In this document: piece by piece, positions 9,090 to 17,666 of the stretch
Layout of the letters: each line of letters opens with the position of its first letter
Position numbering within the stretch: position 1 is the first letter of the stretch
NCBI GenBank assembly: GCA_016712445.1
Contig: JADJRB010000001.1
Location: 2,418,001 to 2,482,000, forward strand
DNA: 64,000 nt
Direction of reading: 5' to 3'
From: Acidobacteriota bacterium
GTDB lineage: Bacteria > Pseudomonadota > Alphaproteobacteria > Caulobacterales > Hyphomonadaceae
Program-made: the position numbers and the translations under genes
Notes under the pieces: model-generated
Databases searched by the model: none
What the model saw: only the letters and a program-made list of their open reading frames with translations
Told to the model about the DNA's origin: nothing

Positions 9090-9128
9090 GAATGTCCTCC
9101 CGGGACTGGTGAATGGAATTTTTTGTGA

Positions 9129-9190
9129 CTCAACAGGTGTTGAGTTTTTTCAACAGGCGTTGAAAATGCACAGGTCGGCTGGGCTGTCAA
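9129..9190 (-). promoter_or_regulatory. TonB receptor promoter with two tandem TetR operators
   Basis: On the minus strand TTGACA (9190-9185) is followed after 17 bases by a weak -10, ATTTTC (9167-9162). Dyads CTCAACAGGTGTTGAG (9129-9144) and TTCAACAGGCGTTGAA (9149-9164) have centres exactly 20 bp apart, about two helical turns. The upstream dyad overlaps the -10 and the likely start site, which suggests repression by occlusion. Confidence 0.72.
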
Positions 9191-9347
9191 TCAAAGTCGC
9201 CGCGGGGAGGAAATTGTTCCCTGCGGGCGTTGCATTCGGGAGACAGGCTGCCCCGGACGCCGCCTGATTGCAGGCGGCTGTTGCAGGCCGGGGGTCAGCC
9301 CGCTATAGGCGCCGCAACTCCATAACTTGCAGCTTCAGGAAGCCCTC

Positions 9348-9770
9348 ATGGCCGTTCAGCGTACCTTTTCCATCATCAAGCCCGACGCCACCGAGCGTAA
9401 CCTCACCGGCGCCATCAATGCCGTGATCGAGAAGGCCGGCCTGCGCATCATCGGCCAGCGCCGCATCCAGATGACCAAGGCCCAGGCCGAGCGCTTCTAT
9501 GGCGTGCACCGTGCCCGCCCGTTCTTCGGCGAGCTGGTGGACTTCATGACCTCCGGCCCGGTGGTCGTGCAGGTGCTTGAAGGCCCGGACGCCGTTGCGA
9601 AATACCGTGAAGTCATGGGCGCCACCAACCCGGCAGACGCCGCCGACGGCACCATCCGCAAATTGTTTGCCAAGTCGATCGGCGAGAACTCGGTGCACGG
9701 CTCGGACTCGGCCGACAATGCCGCGCTCGAAATCGTCCAGTTCTTCTCGGAAGCTGACCTGACCGCCTGA
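9348..9770 (+). CDS. ndk: Nucleoside diphosphate kinase
   Basis: A 140-aa enzyme that transfers the gamma phosphate between NTPs and NDPs. It starts MAVQRTFSIIKPDA, and the active-site His lies in ENSVHGSDS near residue 117, where it becomes phosphorylated. The length is exactly that of the family. The ATG at 9348 was preferred over an in-frame start 21 bases upstream because AGGAAG precedes it at normal spacing. It is followed by a strong terminator and appears monocistronic. Confidence 0.97.
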   Translation: MAVQRTFSIIKPDATERNLTGAINAVIEKAGLRIIGQRRIQMTKAQAERFYGVHRARPFFGELVDFMTSGPVVVQVLEGPDAVAKYREVMGATNPADAADGTIRKLFAKSIGENSVHGSDSADNAALEIVQFFSEADLTA

Positions 9771-9793
9771 GTCCAGGCCAGCCGCTTCGATAC

Positions 9794-9827
9794 AAAAGCC
9801 GGCCGAGTTCGCCTGGCCGGCTTTTTT
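9794..9827 (+). terminator. Rho-independent terminator after ndk
   Basis: AAAAGCCGGCC pairs with GGCCGGCTTTTTT around a 10-base loop. The stem is GC-rich and is followed by six T. The A-run on the other side could let it work in both directions. Confidence 0.88.
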
Positions 9828-9898
9828 GTGCCTTCCGTGACCTGTTTGCCGGAATTCCCGCGCCTTTCACTTCAGCAGGTCTGCCGGAGGAAACCGCC

Positions 9899-10600
9899 AT
9901 GAACATCACACCCGCGCCGGTGCCGAACCTGTATTGGACCTGCGCCGATTGCGGCACGCGCAATTCGATCACCGCCTCGGCCTGCTCGCAATGCAGCAAG
10001 GCGCGCGGCGCCTACCAGAAGGTCGATGGCAGCGACCGCCTCGTGCAGGACGTGCTTAAGGACGCCATCCGCGCCCACCTCGAACGGCAGAGTGCGCGCA
10101 CCGGCGACCCCAACGACATGTTTCCCATTCCCACGCCGGAAATGACCTGCACGAAATGCGGCACGCGGAACAAGATCACGCAGGCGGTCTGCTCGAACTG
10201 CGGCACGCCGCTGATCCCCGTGCAGGCGACGACCGGCGTTCCCAACGACATGTTTCCGGTTCCGACGCCCGAGTGGACGTGTTCGAAGTGCGGCACGCGC
10301 AACAAGGTAACGCACGCTTTCTGCGCCAATTGCGGCAACGCCCTCGTGCCCGGGCAATCGCGCGGGAATGATCCGAACGACATGAATCCGGTTCCGATCC
10401 CGGAATGGACCTGTTCAAAATGCGGAACACGCAACCGGGTCACACAGGCGGTCTGCTCGAACTGCAACAATCCGCTGATGCCGGTTCAGGGGCAGGCGGG
10501 CGCAGCCGGTGACGCCGATGCGGTGCGCGCGGCGCTGCGCGACCAGATCGCGTCGGCCCGCGCCGATGCGCTCAAGGGACTGAAGAAGCCGCCGGGCTGA
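9899..10600 (+). CDS. Protein with four RanBP2-type zinc fingers
   Basis: A 233-aa protein with no signal peptide. Four copies fit W-x-C-x2-C-x3-N-x6-C-x2-C, the RanBP2-type zinc-finger pattern: residues 13-32, 82-101 (Met replaces Trp), 126-145 and 170-189. Fingers 2-4 repeat every 44 residues and share the linker PNDMFPVPTPE. Residues 41-65 and 203-230 look helical and acidic/basic. In eukaryotes such fingers bind single-stranded RNA or ubiquitin; the bacterial role is unknown. GGAGG lies upstream of the ATG. It sits alone between ndk and an oxidoreductase. Confidence 0.85.
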   Translation: MNITPAPVPNLYWTCADCGTRNSITASACSQCSKARGAYQKVDGSDRLVQDVLKDAIRAHLERQSARTGDPNDMFPIPTPEMTCTKCGTRNKITQAVCSNCGTPLIPVQATTGVPNDMFPVPTPEWTCSKCGTRNKVTHAFCANCGNALVPGQSRGNDPNDMNPVPIPEWTCSKCGTRNRVTQAVCSNCNNPLMPVQGQAGAAGDADAVRAALRDQIASARADALKGLKKPPG

Positions 10601-10622
10601 GCTCCGAGGCGGTGCGCCCGTT

Positions 10623-11636
10623 CTAGTCTTCGCCGACGCGCACGACGCGGCGGCCGGCATTTTCGCCCCGGAACAGGCCGCAGAAGGCTTCCGGCATCGA
10701 AGCAATTCCTTCGAAGCGCTCTTCCTGGGTCTTCAGGGATCCGTCGGCGATCATCTTCGCCATGCTGCCGAGCGCGTCCGGGAAGCCGCGCGCAAAGTCG
10801 AACACGACGAGGCCCTGCATGTTCACGCGGTGGGTGATGAACGGCTTGGTGTTGACGATGCCGGGCGTTTGCTCCGGGGTCAGATTATAGTCTGCAACCT
10901 GTCCGGAAATGCAAATGCGGCCGTGCATCGCCATCAGCGGCAGAACGCGGTTGACCATCGCATTGCCGACATTGTCGAACAGCACATCGACACCTTTCGG
11001 AAACTGCTCGGCGATGGCCGCATCGAGATTCTCGACGGTCTTGTAGTTGATCGCGGCATCGAAGCCCGCTTCGTCCACCAGCCAGCGGCACTTCGCATCC
11101 GATCCGGCGACGCCGACGACTTTCGAGGCGCCCCAGCTTTTCGCCAGCTGGCCGGCGGTTGCACCCACCGGCCCGGCCGCTGAAGTGACGAGCACGGCGT
11201 CGCCGGCCTTGAAGCGCGCCACATCCTTCACACCGAACCAGGCAGTCAGGCCCGGCACGCCGAGCACGCCGATCCAGGCGGACAGCGGCACGCCCGGCAC
11301 GTCCATCACCTTGCCGATGAAGCCCTTGCCGGACTGGACCGAATGGGTTTTCCAGCCGCCGGCGCAGAACACTTTGGTGCCGACCGGCCAGTCAGGATTG
11401 TTTGAGGCATCGACCACGCCGACGCTGAACCCGTCGATCGGTTTGCCGAGCGGCAGGGCTGCAGCATAGCTGTCGCCGCCGGAAAGGCGCGAGCGCGTGC
11501 CGGGGTCTACCGAAGACCAGACATGCCGTACACGGAATTGTCCGTCCTTGGGTTCGGGTGTCGGTACGGTTTCCAGCCGGAAGTCAGACGGTTTCGGTGG
11601 CCCGTCGCAATATTGGGCCAATACGATCTGCTGCAT
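10623..11636 (-). CDS. NADP-dependent oxidoreductase (MDR family, CurA/PTGR-like)
   Basis: A 337-aa zinc-free medium-chain dehydrogenase/reductase. The substrate domain contains WSSVDPGTRSRLSGG. The Rossmann motif TSAAGPVGATAGQLAK is near residues 150-165, followed by GVAGSDAKCRWL. Such enzymes reduce alpha,beta-unsaturated ketones or aldehydes with NADPH in the cytosol. The closest named groups are CurA (curcumin/dihydrocurcumin reductase) and prostaglandin reductase; the real substrate cannot be read from sequence. It is transcribed apart from its neighbours. Confidence 0.85.
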   Translation of the reverse strand: MQQIVLAQYCDGPPKPSDFRLETVPTPEPKDGQFRVRHVWSSVDPGTRSRLSGGDSYAAALPLGKPIDGFSVGVVDASNNPDWPVGTKVFCAGGWKTHSVQSGKGFIGKVMDVPGVPLSAWIGVLGVPGLTAWFGVKDVARFKAGDAVLVTSAAGPVGATAGQLAKSWGASKVVGVAGSDAKCRWLVDEAGFDAAINYKTVENLDAAIAEQFPKGVDVLFDNVGNAMVNRVLPLMAMHGRICISGQVADYNLTPEQTPGIVNTKPFITHRVNMQGLVVFDFARGFPDALGSMAKMIADGSLKTQEERFEGIASMPEAFCGLFRGENAGRRVVRVGED

Positions 11637-11669
11637 GGGACGCCTCGTTCGGTGGGTTTGGTTTCGCGA

Positions 11670-11984
11670 TCAGGGATCGACGCCGGGCGGGATAGTGAAG
11701 AGGTCAGACCATTCCGGGTGCCTGGCGTATTGGCCTCGCACATACGGGCAGACAGGAACAATCTTGAAGCCGTTGGTCCGGGCGTCGTCCAGCATGAAGT
11801 CGAGCAGGGCTTTCGCGACGCCGCGCCCGCCCATCGCGTCGGGCACGCCGGTATGGTTGGCACTGAGCACACCGGGCTTCGGATGCGTATAGGCGATTTC
11901 GCCTTCGGCCTCGATGCCGGCGATCCGGGCGACGTAGCGGCCCTTGCGGGGGCCGTCTTCCTTGGTGATGACGATGTCGTTCAT
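11670..11984 (-). CDS. Small GNAT acetyltransferase (YjdJ/NATD1 type)
   Basis: A 104-aa protein. The acetyl-CoA loop is GGRGVAKALLDFML near residues 52-65, and the family-typical C-terminal stretch PVCPYVRGQYARHPEW follows. This short GNAT subfamily resembles YjdJ and human NATD1; the substrate is unknown. Its start overlaps the purN stop by four bases (ATGA), so it is the last gene of a purM-purN-GNAT operon. Confidence 0.85.
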   Translation of the reverse strand: MNDIVITKEDGPRKGRYVARIAGIEAEGEIAYTHPKPGVLSANHTGVPDAMGGRGVAKALLDFMLDDARTNGFKIVPVCPYVRGQYARHPEWSDLFTIPPGVDP

Positions 11985-12583
11985 GGCGCTGCCTCTCTGG
12001 CGCGTATCTTATGGCATGCCATCGCGAGCGCCAGCGGATAGAGGCGATGTTCTTCCGGCAGGGTCCGCGCCGCCAGTGTCTCGGCGGTATCGCCCGGCAG
12101 GATCGGCACACTGGCCTGCGCAATGATCTCGCCTTCATCGACACCGGCGCTCACCCAGTGGACCGTGCAGCCGGCTTCCGTGTCGCCGGCATCGATCGCG
12201 CGCTGGTGGGTGTCGAGGCCCTTGTACTTCGGCAGCAGCGAAGGGTGGATGTTGACCATGCGCCCCTGCCACTTCGTGACAAACCAGGGTGTCAGCACGC
12301 GCATGAATCCGGCCAGCGCAATCACTTCCACGCCCGCCTTCTGCAGCGCGGCGTCGAGTTCGCGCTCGAAGGCCTCGCGGTCCTTCCCGAACGGCTTGTG
12401 GTCAAGGGCGAGGATGGGCACGCCGGCATTCTCGGCAAACCTCAGCCCGGCCGCTTCAGGCTTGTTCGACAGAACGAGTACCGGCGTAGCGGGATAGTCG
12501 TCTTGCGCAGTTGCCGCGCGGAGCAAGGCTTCCATGTTCGAGCCGCGGCCCGAGATCAGGATCGCCAGCCTGAGCCGCCTCAT
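11981..12583 (-). CDS. purN: Phosphoribosylglycinamide formyltransferase
   Basis: A 200-aa enzyme that formylates GAR with 10-formyl-THF, a step of purine synthesis. It starts with LAILISGRGSNMEALL. The catalytic and folate-binding stretch is LAGFMRVLTPWFV and IHPSLLPKYKGLDTHQRAI, with the conserved Asn-His-Asp set (NIHPS; AGDTEAGCTVHWV). The ATG overlaps the purM stop by four bases, so the two are coupled. Confidence 0.95.
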   Translation of the reverse strand: MRRLRLAILISGRGSNMEALLRAATAQDDYPATPVLVLSNKPEAAGLRFAENAGVPILALDHKPFGKDREAFERELDAALQKAGVEVIALAGFMRVLTPWFVTKWQGRMVNIHPSLLPKYKGLDTHQRAIDAGDTEAGCTVHWVSAGVDEGEIIAQASVPILPGDTAETLAARTLPEEHRLYPLALAMACHKIRAREAAP

Positions 12584-13608
12584 GCCGATGCGAGCGCGCC
12601 GATCACGCGCGGGTTCTCGCCGGCGGCCGTCAGGTCGGCCATCACGCTGTCAGCGTCCGCCGGGCTGACCGCCAGCACCATGCCGATACCCATGTTGAAG
12701 GTGCGGTGCATCTCGTCGGTCTCGACGCCGCCGGCTTCCTGCAGCCACTGAAAGACGGGCGGCGGCGTCCAGCTCTTGCGGTCGATGACGGGCACGAGCG
12801 TTTCCGGGCACATGCGGGGTGTGTTTTCGGTCAGGCCGCCGCCGGTGATGTGGGCGAGGCCTTTCACGCGGCCAGAGCGGATCAGGGGCAGGGTGAGGTG
12901 CGAATACAGCCGTGTCGGCGTCAGCAGCGCTTCGCCCAGCGTCTGGTTGTTCGAAAACGGTGAGGGACCGCCATAGAACAGGCCCTCGCGCGCCACGATG
13001 CGGCGCACCAGTGAGTAGCCGTTGGAATGCGGTCCGGAAGAAGCGATGCCGATCAGCACATCGCCCGGCGCCATCGTGTCCATGCGCGGCAGGACCTTGT
13101 CGCGGTCGACCGCGCCGACGACGAAGCCTGCCAGATCATAATGTCCCGGCGGGTACATGCCCGGCATTTCGGCGGTCTCGCCGCCTACCAGGGCGCACCC
13201 GGACAGGCGGCAGCCCTCGGCGATGCCGGAGATGACCGCTTCGGCGATCCCGCCTTCCAGCTTTCCGGTCGCGAAATAGTCGAGGAAAAACAGCGGTTCA
13301 GCGCCCTGTGCCAGCACGTCATTGGCGCACATGGCGACGAGGTCGATGCCGACCGTATTGTGGATGCCGGTCTCGAAGGCCAGCATTAGCTTGGTGCCGA
13401 CGCCGTCCGTGCCTGAAACGAGGACCGGGTCGCTGTAGCCTGCTGCCTTCAGATCGAAGAGTGCGCCGAACCCGCCGAGGCCGCCCATCACGCCGGCCCG
13501 GCGGGTCGCCTTGGCCATCGGCGAAATGGCATCAACCAGCCGCTCGCCTGCCTCAATATCGACACCTGCGTCGCGGTACGACAGGGGCGGTTTAGAAGTC
13601 GCGTTCAT
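12580..13608 (-). CDS. purM: Phosphoribosylformylglycinamidine cyclo-ligase
   Basis: A 342-aa AIR synthetase that closes the imidazole ring using ATP. It starts MNATSKPPLSYRDAGVDIEA, and carries GGFGALFD, SGTDGVGTKLMLA and GGGLTENTPRMCPE, all typical of the PurM ATP-binding fold. An in-frame start 54 bases upstream exists, but the family begins near the ATG at 13608. It heads a purM-purN-GNAT operon and is divergent from the DUF2066 gene, with 141 bp between them. Confidence 0.95.
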   Translation of the reverse strand: MNATSKPPLSYRDAGVDIEAGERLVDAISPMAKATRRAGVMGGLGGFGALFDLKAAGYSDPVLVSGTDGVGTKLMLAFETGIHNTVGIDLVAMCANDVLAQGAEPLFFLDYFATGKLEGGIAEAVISGIAEGCRLSGCALVGGETAEMPGMYPPGHYDLAGFVVGAVDRDKVLPRMDTMAPGDVLIGIASSGPHSNGYSLVRRIVAREGLFYGGPSPFSNNQTLGEALLTPTRLYSHLTLPLIRSGRVKGLAHITGGGLTENTPRMCPETLVPVIDRKSWTPPPVFQWLQEAGGVETDEMHRTFNMGIGMVLAVSPADADSVMADLTAAGENPRVIGALASA

Positions 13609-13749
13609 CTGGAATGCCCCACGGCTTGCCCGAACCGGCGCGTTAGCATGAGGCTGGAACAAGTTCCAGTGAAGGTTCGGAAGTGAAGCTCGCGGTTTCC
13701 GGCGCTGATTCCGGCTGATAGAAGAGCCTGAGCAAGGAGTTTGCCTTCC

Positions 13750-14766
13750 ATGATTCGACTGTTCCTGGCCGCCCTGTTCATGGCCTTCGCTGGCGCCGGT
13801 GTGGCCGTTGCCGATACCAAGGACGTCTACACGATCCGCGGCATCGCCGTGGACGAGACCGCACCGACGGTGCTCGAGGCCCGTGACAAGGCGATGTCGG
13901 CGGCGCGCCTCGCGGCGGCCCGGTCGCTGATCAACAAGATTACGCTCGCGTCAGACCGCGCAGCGGCCGGCGGTGTGCCGGTCGATGCGGCGCTCGCCTC
14001 GCGCTTCACGGCCGCGGTTGACGTTGAAGAGGAAACCGCCGGTGCGGGCCGCTATCGCGGCAAGCTGGCGGTCGTCCTGAACCCGCAGACGGTGCGCGCT
14101 CACCTCGATTCGTTGAAGGTGCCCTACATGGACGCGCAGGCTCCGCTGGGCCTGATGCTGCCTGTTTCCACCACCGGCATGCAGGCCGCCTGGACCGAGG
14201 CATTCGGCGAGCGCAACAAGGGCGCCCTTGTGCCGTCGGTGACCACCACCGGTTTCGGCTACACGCCCTCGACCACCTGGAATGAAGTCTCGGCGGAAGC
14301 GACCGCGCTGAACGCCCGGCGCGGCATCCTTGCCGAGCTGCAAGGCCGCGACGGTGCCTGGCGCGTGATCGTGTCGACCATCACGGCGGCCGGCAATGAG
14401 CCGGTCGGCGCCACGCCGCCGGCCGCCACGCTCGCCGGCGCCGTCGAGGCCGTGACGACCTTGCTGGACGAGTCGTGGAAGCAATCGTCGATCATCCGCG
14501 ACACCAGCCGCACCAACGTCGCCGCCTCGGTGCGTTACACATCGCTCGCGGAGTGGAACACGCTGCGCGGGGCGCTCGCCCGCTCGCCGCTCGTGTCGGA
14601 TTTCCGCACCAAGGCGGTCGCGCGCGAAGGGGCGTTGGTCGAGTTCTCCTATGCGGGCGACGAATCGCGCCTGCGCAGCGACCTGGTCCAGCGCGGCGTG
14701 ATGCTGGGCCGCGAGAACGACAAGCTGACGCTACGCTCTGCGGTGTCCGGCTCGATCGGGCAGTGA
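13750..14766 (+). CDS. DUF2066 domain protein, exported
   Basis: A 338-aa protein with a signal peptide cut near residue 21 (GAGVAVA-DTKDVYT). The N-terminal half has the DUF2066 pattern, including VLEARDKAMSAARLAAARSL. The ATG at 13750 was chosen because AAGGAG lies about 10 bases upstream; the TTG at 13741 is too close to it. Function is unknown. A DUF2066 gene between purM and hdaA is a conserved arrangement in Caulobacterales-like genomes. Its stop overlaps the next gene (GTGA). Confidence 0.83.
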   Translation: MIRLFLAALFMAFAGAGVAVADTKDVYTIRGIAVDETAPTVLEARDKAMSAARLAAARSLINKITLASDRAAAGGVPVDAALASRFTAAVDVEEETAGAGRYRGKLAVVLNPQTVRAHLDSLKVPYMDAQAPLGLMLPVSTTGMQAAWTEAFGERNKGALVPSVTTTGFGYTPSTTWNEVSAEATALNARRGILAELQGRDGAWRVIVSTITAAGNEPVGATPPAATLAGAVEAVTTLLDESWKQSSIIRDTSRTNVAASVRYTSLAEWNTLRGALARSPLVSDFRTKAVAREGALVEFSYAGDESRLRSDLVQRGVMLGRENDKLTLRSAVSGSIGQ

Positions 14767-15491
14767 CGGCGGCGGGCAGCGATCCGGATAGTCCGTCGCA
14801 GCCGATGTTCGGTTTCCCCGCGCCGGCAGCGCATTGGGACGGCCTGCTGCAGGGTCCGCACAATGCCGCGGCGCTGCGCATTGCTGCGCAGCCCGAGGGG
14901 TGGGCGACGCCTGTGCTCTGCGTCACGGGCGCGTCGAAATCCGGGCTCACCTTCCTGGCGGAAGCCTGGGCGGAGCGGTTCGGCGGCGAATACCTCACCT
15001 CTACGCAACTTGGCCGGGCCGGCCGGCGCGGCCTCGATGCGCTGGCAGGCCGGCACGTGGTGGTCGATGACGGCGACCTCGCCGCCCAGAAACACGATGA
15101 GACGCTGCTTTCGCTGATCAACCTCGTGGCGACGGGCGGCGGGCGCCTTTTGCTGATGGCGCACCGCCCGCCTTCGCAGTGGCGCACCGGCTCGGCCGAT
15201 CTCAAGTCGCGGCTGAATGCGATGCCCGTGGGCGAAATCGGCCAGCCGGACGACGAGATCGTGCGCCGGCGGCTCGAAATTGCCGCCGCCCGCCGTTACC
15301 TGCGGCTTTCGCCTGAAACGCTCAACTATCTGGTGCCGAGGCTGGAACTTGCCTATGAGGCCGTTGAGACCTTCATGGACCATCTCAGCGACGCCGTCAG
15401 CGCGCACGACCGGGCTCCCAGCTTGCCGCTGGCCCGCCGCGTGCTCGAACAGATGGGGGAGACGGGGGGATATGAGGCAGACGAGGGGTGA
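14763..15491 (+). CDS. hdaA: DnaA regulatory protein HdaA (Hda-like)
   Basis: A 242-aa protein related to the DnaA AAA+ domain. It begins SQPMFGFPAP, and MFGFP resembles the N-terminal clamp-binding motif of Hda. VTGASKSGLTFLAEAW is the degenerate P-loop, VVDDGDL the Walker B region, and RLLLMAHRPPSQW the sensor 1 region. Hda with the sliding clamp stimulates ATP hydrolysis by DnaA after initiation. The GTG start overlaps the DUF2066 stop; the ATG at 14805 is the alternative. Confidence 0.82.
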   Translation: MTAAGSDPDSPSQPMFGFPAPAAHWDGLLQGPHNAAALRIAAQPEGWATPVLCVTGASKSGLTFLAEAWAERFGGEYLTSTQLGRAGRRGLDALAGRHVVVDDGDLAAQKHDETLLSLINLVATGGGRLLLMAHRPPSQWRTGSADLKSRLNAMPVGEIGQPDDEIVRRRLEIAAARRYLRLSPETLNYLVPRLELAYEAVETFMDHLSDAVSAHDRAPSLPLARRVLEQMGETGGYEADEG

Positions 15492-15497
15492 ACCGGC

Positions 15498-17666
15498 ATG
15501 GTGGACGGCCAGCAGCGCATCAACAAGCAGCTGATGGGATCCCCGCAGCGATTCCTCAACCGCGAGCTGTCTTGGCTTGAGTTCAACCAGCGTGTGCTGG
15601 AGGAAGCCGACAACGCCGCCCATCCGCTGTTCGAGCGGCTGCGGTTCCTCTCCATCTCGGCCAGCAACCTCGATGAGTTCGACATGGTGCGCTATGCGGG
15701 CCTGCGCGAGCAGGTGCGCGCGGGCATCACCAAGGCCAGCCAAGACGGGCTGACGCCGGCCCAGCAGGTCGCCGAGATCGAAGCGGCGGCGCTGACGCTG
15801 ATCGCCCGGCAGCAGAAATGCTGGCGGCAGGTGAAGGACGACATGGCCGCCGAAGGCATCTTCGTGCTGGAGGCGAATGAGCTGACCAAGCGCGAGCGCG
15901 TCGAGATCGAAACCTATTTCCACGCGAACATCTTTCCGATCCTGACGCCGCTGGCGATTGACCCGGCTCATCCGTTCCCGTTCATCCCGAACCTCGGCTT
16001 CACCATCGCCTTTGACCTGCAGCCGCATGGCGGTGGCGAGGAACAGGTGGGTATCGTGCCGATGCCGACATTCGTGCGCCGCTTCATCCGGCTGCCGAAG
16101 GGCAACAAGCCGGGTATCCGCTTCATTGCACTGGAAGACGTGATCGGGATGTTCCTGACGACACTGTTTCCCGGCTTCAAGGAATCGGGCCGCTGCCTGT
16201 TCCGCATCGTGCGCGACAGCGATATCGAGATCGAGGAAGAATCCGAAGACCTGATCCGCGAGTTCGAAGTGCTGCTGAAACAGCGCCGGCGGGGACGTAT
16301 CGTCCGCCTGCGGATGCAATCGAGCGCGCCGGAACGGCTGCGCAACTTCATCATCCGGGAAATCGGCGCCGAGCCGTCGGACGTCGTGCTGTATGACGGC
16401 ATTCTCGGGATGGCGCGGCTCGCTGAGCTGATTGTCGATGATCGGCCCGACCTGATCTTTCCGCCCTACGAGCCACGCTATCCTGAGCGCATCCGCGAGA
16501 TGGGCGGCGATATCCTGGCGGCGATCCGTGCCAAGGACATCATCGTCCACCACCCCTTCGAGAGTTTCGATGTTGTGGTGGAGTTCGTGCGGCAGGCGGC
16601 GAATGATCCTCAGGTGGTGGCGATCAAGCAGACGCTGTATCGCACCACGATCAACTCACCGATTGTCGGGGCGCTGATCGAGGCCGCCGAGTCCGGCAAG
16701 ACGGTGACTGCGCTGGTCGAGATCAAGGCGCGCTTCGACGAGGAAGCGAACCTGCGCCTTGCGCGCGACCTGGAACGGGCAGGCGTACAGGTCGTGTACG
16801 GATTTATCGAATACAAGACGCATGCGAAGGTGTCTCTGGTCGTGCGCCGGGAAGGCAACGAGCTGCGCACTTATACGCACTTCGGCACTGGCAACTACCA
16901 CCCGATCAATGCGCGTATCTATACAGACCTGTCGCTGTTCACGGCTGATCCGGCCCTCGGGCGCGACGCAAACCGGTTGTTCAACTACGTCACCGCCAAC
17001 CGCGAGCCGCCGGATGTGGCGCCGGAGTTCGAGACGATCTGCATGGCGCCGGTTAACCTGAAGCAGCATTTGCTGGAAATGATCAGCGCCGAGACGCAGG
17101 CCGCGCGCAAGCACAAGCCCTGCGGCATCTGGGCGAAGATGAATTCGTTGGTCGACGGCGAAGTGATCGACGCGCTCTACAAGGCGAGCCAGGCGGGCGT
17201 GCCGATCGTGCTGGTGGTGCGCGGCATCTGCTGCCTGCGACCGGGCGTGGAGGGCCTGTCGGAAAACATCACGGTAAAGAGCATTGTCGGGCGTTTCCTC
17301 GAGCATGCGCGCATCCTGTGCTTCGCAAATGGTGAGGCCTTGCCGTCGCCGCGCTCGAAAGTGTTCATGTCGTCTGCTGACTGGATGCCGCGCAATCTTC
17401 AACGCCGGGTCGAAGTGCTGGTGCCGATCGAGAACCCGACCGTGCACCGCCAGGTGATGAACCAGATCATGGTCGCCAATCTCAACGACGAGCAGCAGAC
17501 CTGGCTGATGCGGCCGGACGGCACTTATAAAAGGCTCGTCAGCGAACGGCCCGACCGGGGCTTTTCGGCGCACGGTTACTTCATGTCGAACCCCAGCCTG
17601 TCGGGCCGGGGCAGCGCGCTTGAGGTCAGCCTGCCGCCGCGCCTGACGCTGCCGGAGGGTCATTGA
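15498..17666 (+). CDS. ppk1: Polyphosphate kinase 1
   Basis: A 722-aa enzyme that makes polyphosphate from ATP. The N domain starts RFLNRELSWLEFNQRVLEEA. The catalytic domains contain LVEIKARFDEEANL and the His box TYTHFGTGNYHPINARIYTD, whose His is phosphorylated, then the second His region in the C-terminal domain. The length is normal. The start lies six bases after the hdaA stop, and its stop overlaps the ppx start (TGATG). This gives an hdaA-ppk1-ppx operon linking replication control and polyphosphate turnover. Confidence 0.96.
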   Translation: MVDGQQRINKQLMGSPQRFLNRELSWLEFNQRVLEEADNAAHPLFERLRFLSISASNLDEFDMVRYAGLREQVRAGITKASQDGLTPAQQVAEIEAAALTLIARQQKCWRQVKDDMAAEGIFVLEANELTKRERVEIETYFHANIFPILTPLAIDPAHPFPFIPNLGFTIAFDLQPHGGGEEQVGIVPMPTFVRRFIRLPKGNKPGIRFIALEDVIGMFLTTLFPGFKESGRCLFRIVRDSDIEIEEESEDLIREFEVLLKQRRRGRIVRLRMQSSAPERLRNFIIREIGAEPSDVVLYDGILGMARLAELIVDDRPDLIFPPYEPRYPERIREMGGDILAAIRAKDIIVHHPFESFDVVVEFVRQAANDPQVVAIKQTLYRTTINSPIVGALIEAAESGKTVTALVEIKARFDEEANLRLARDLERAGVQVVYGFIEYKTHAKVSLVVRREGNELRTYTHFGTGNYHPINARIYTDLSLFTADPALGRDANRLFNYVTANREPPDVAPEFETICMAPVNLKQHLLEMISAETQAARKHKPCGIWAKMNSLVDGEVIDALYKASQAGVPIVLVVRGICCLRPGVEGLSENITVKSIVGRFLEHARILCFANGEALPSPRSKVFMSSADWMPRNLQRRVEVLVPIENPTVHRQVMNQIMVANLNDEQQTWLMRPDGTYKRLVSERPDRGFSAHGYFMSNPSLSGRGSALEVSLPPRLTLPEGH

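Noticed and set aside
6675..9128. Very long open frame (817 codons) on the plus strand opposite the TonB receptor gene
   Set aside because: It mirrors the receptor codon by codon; in high-GC DNA such antisense frames are common. The minus strand has a signal peptide, plug motifs, a promoter and a terminator.
14649..16553. 634-codon minus-strand frame opposite hdaA and ppk1
   Set aside because: It crosses the hdaA/ppk1 junction without regard to gene boundaries; both plus-strand genes are certain.
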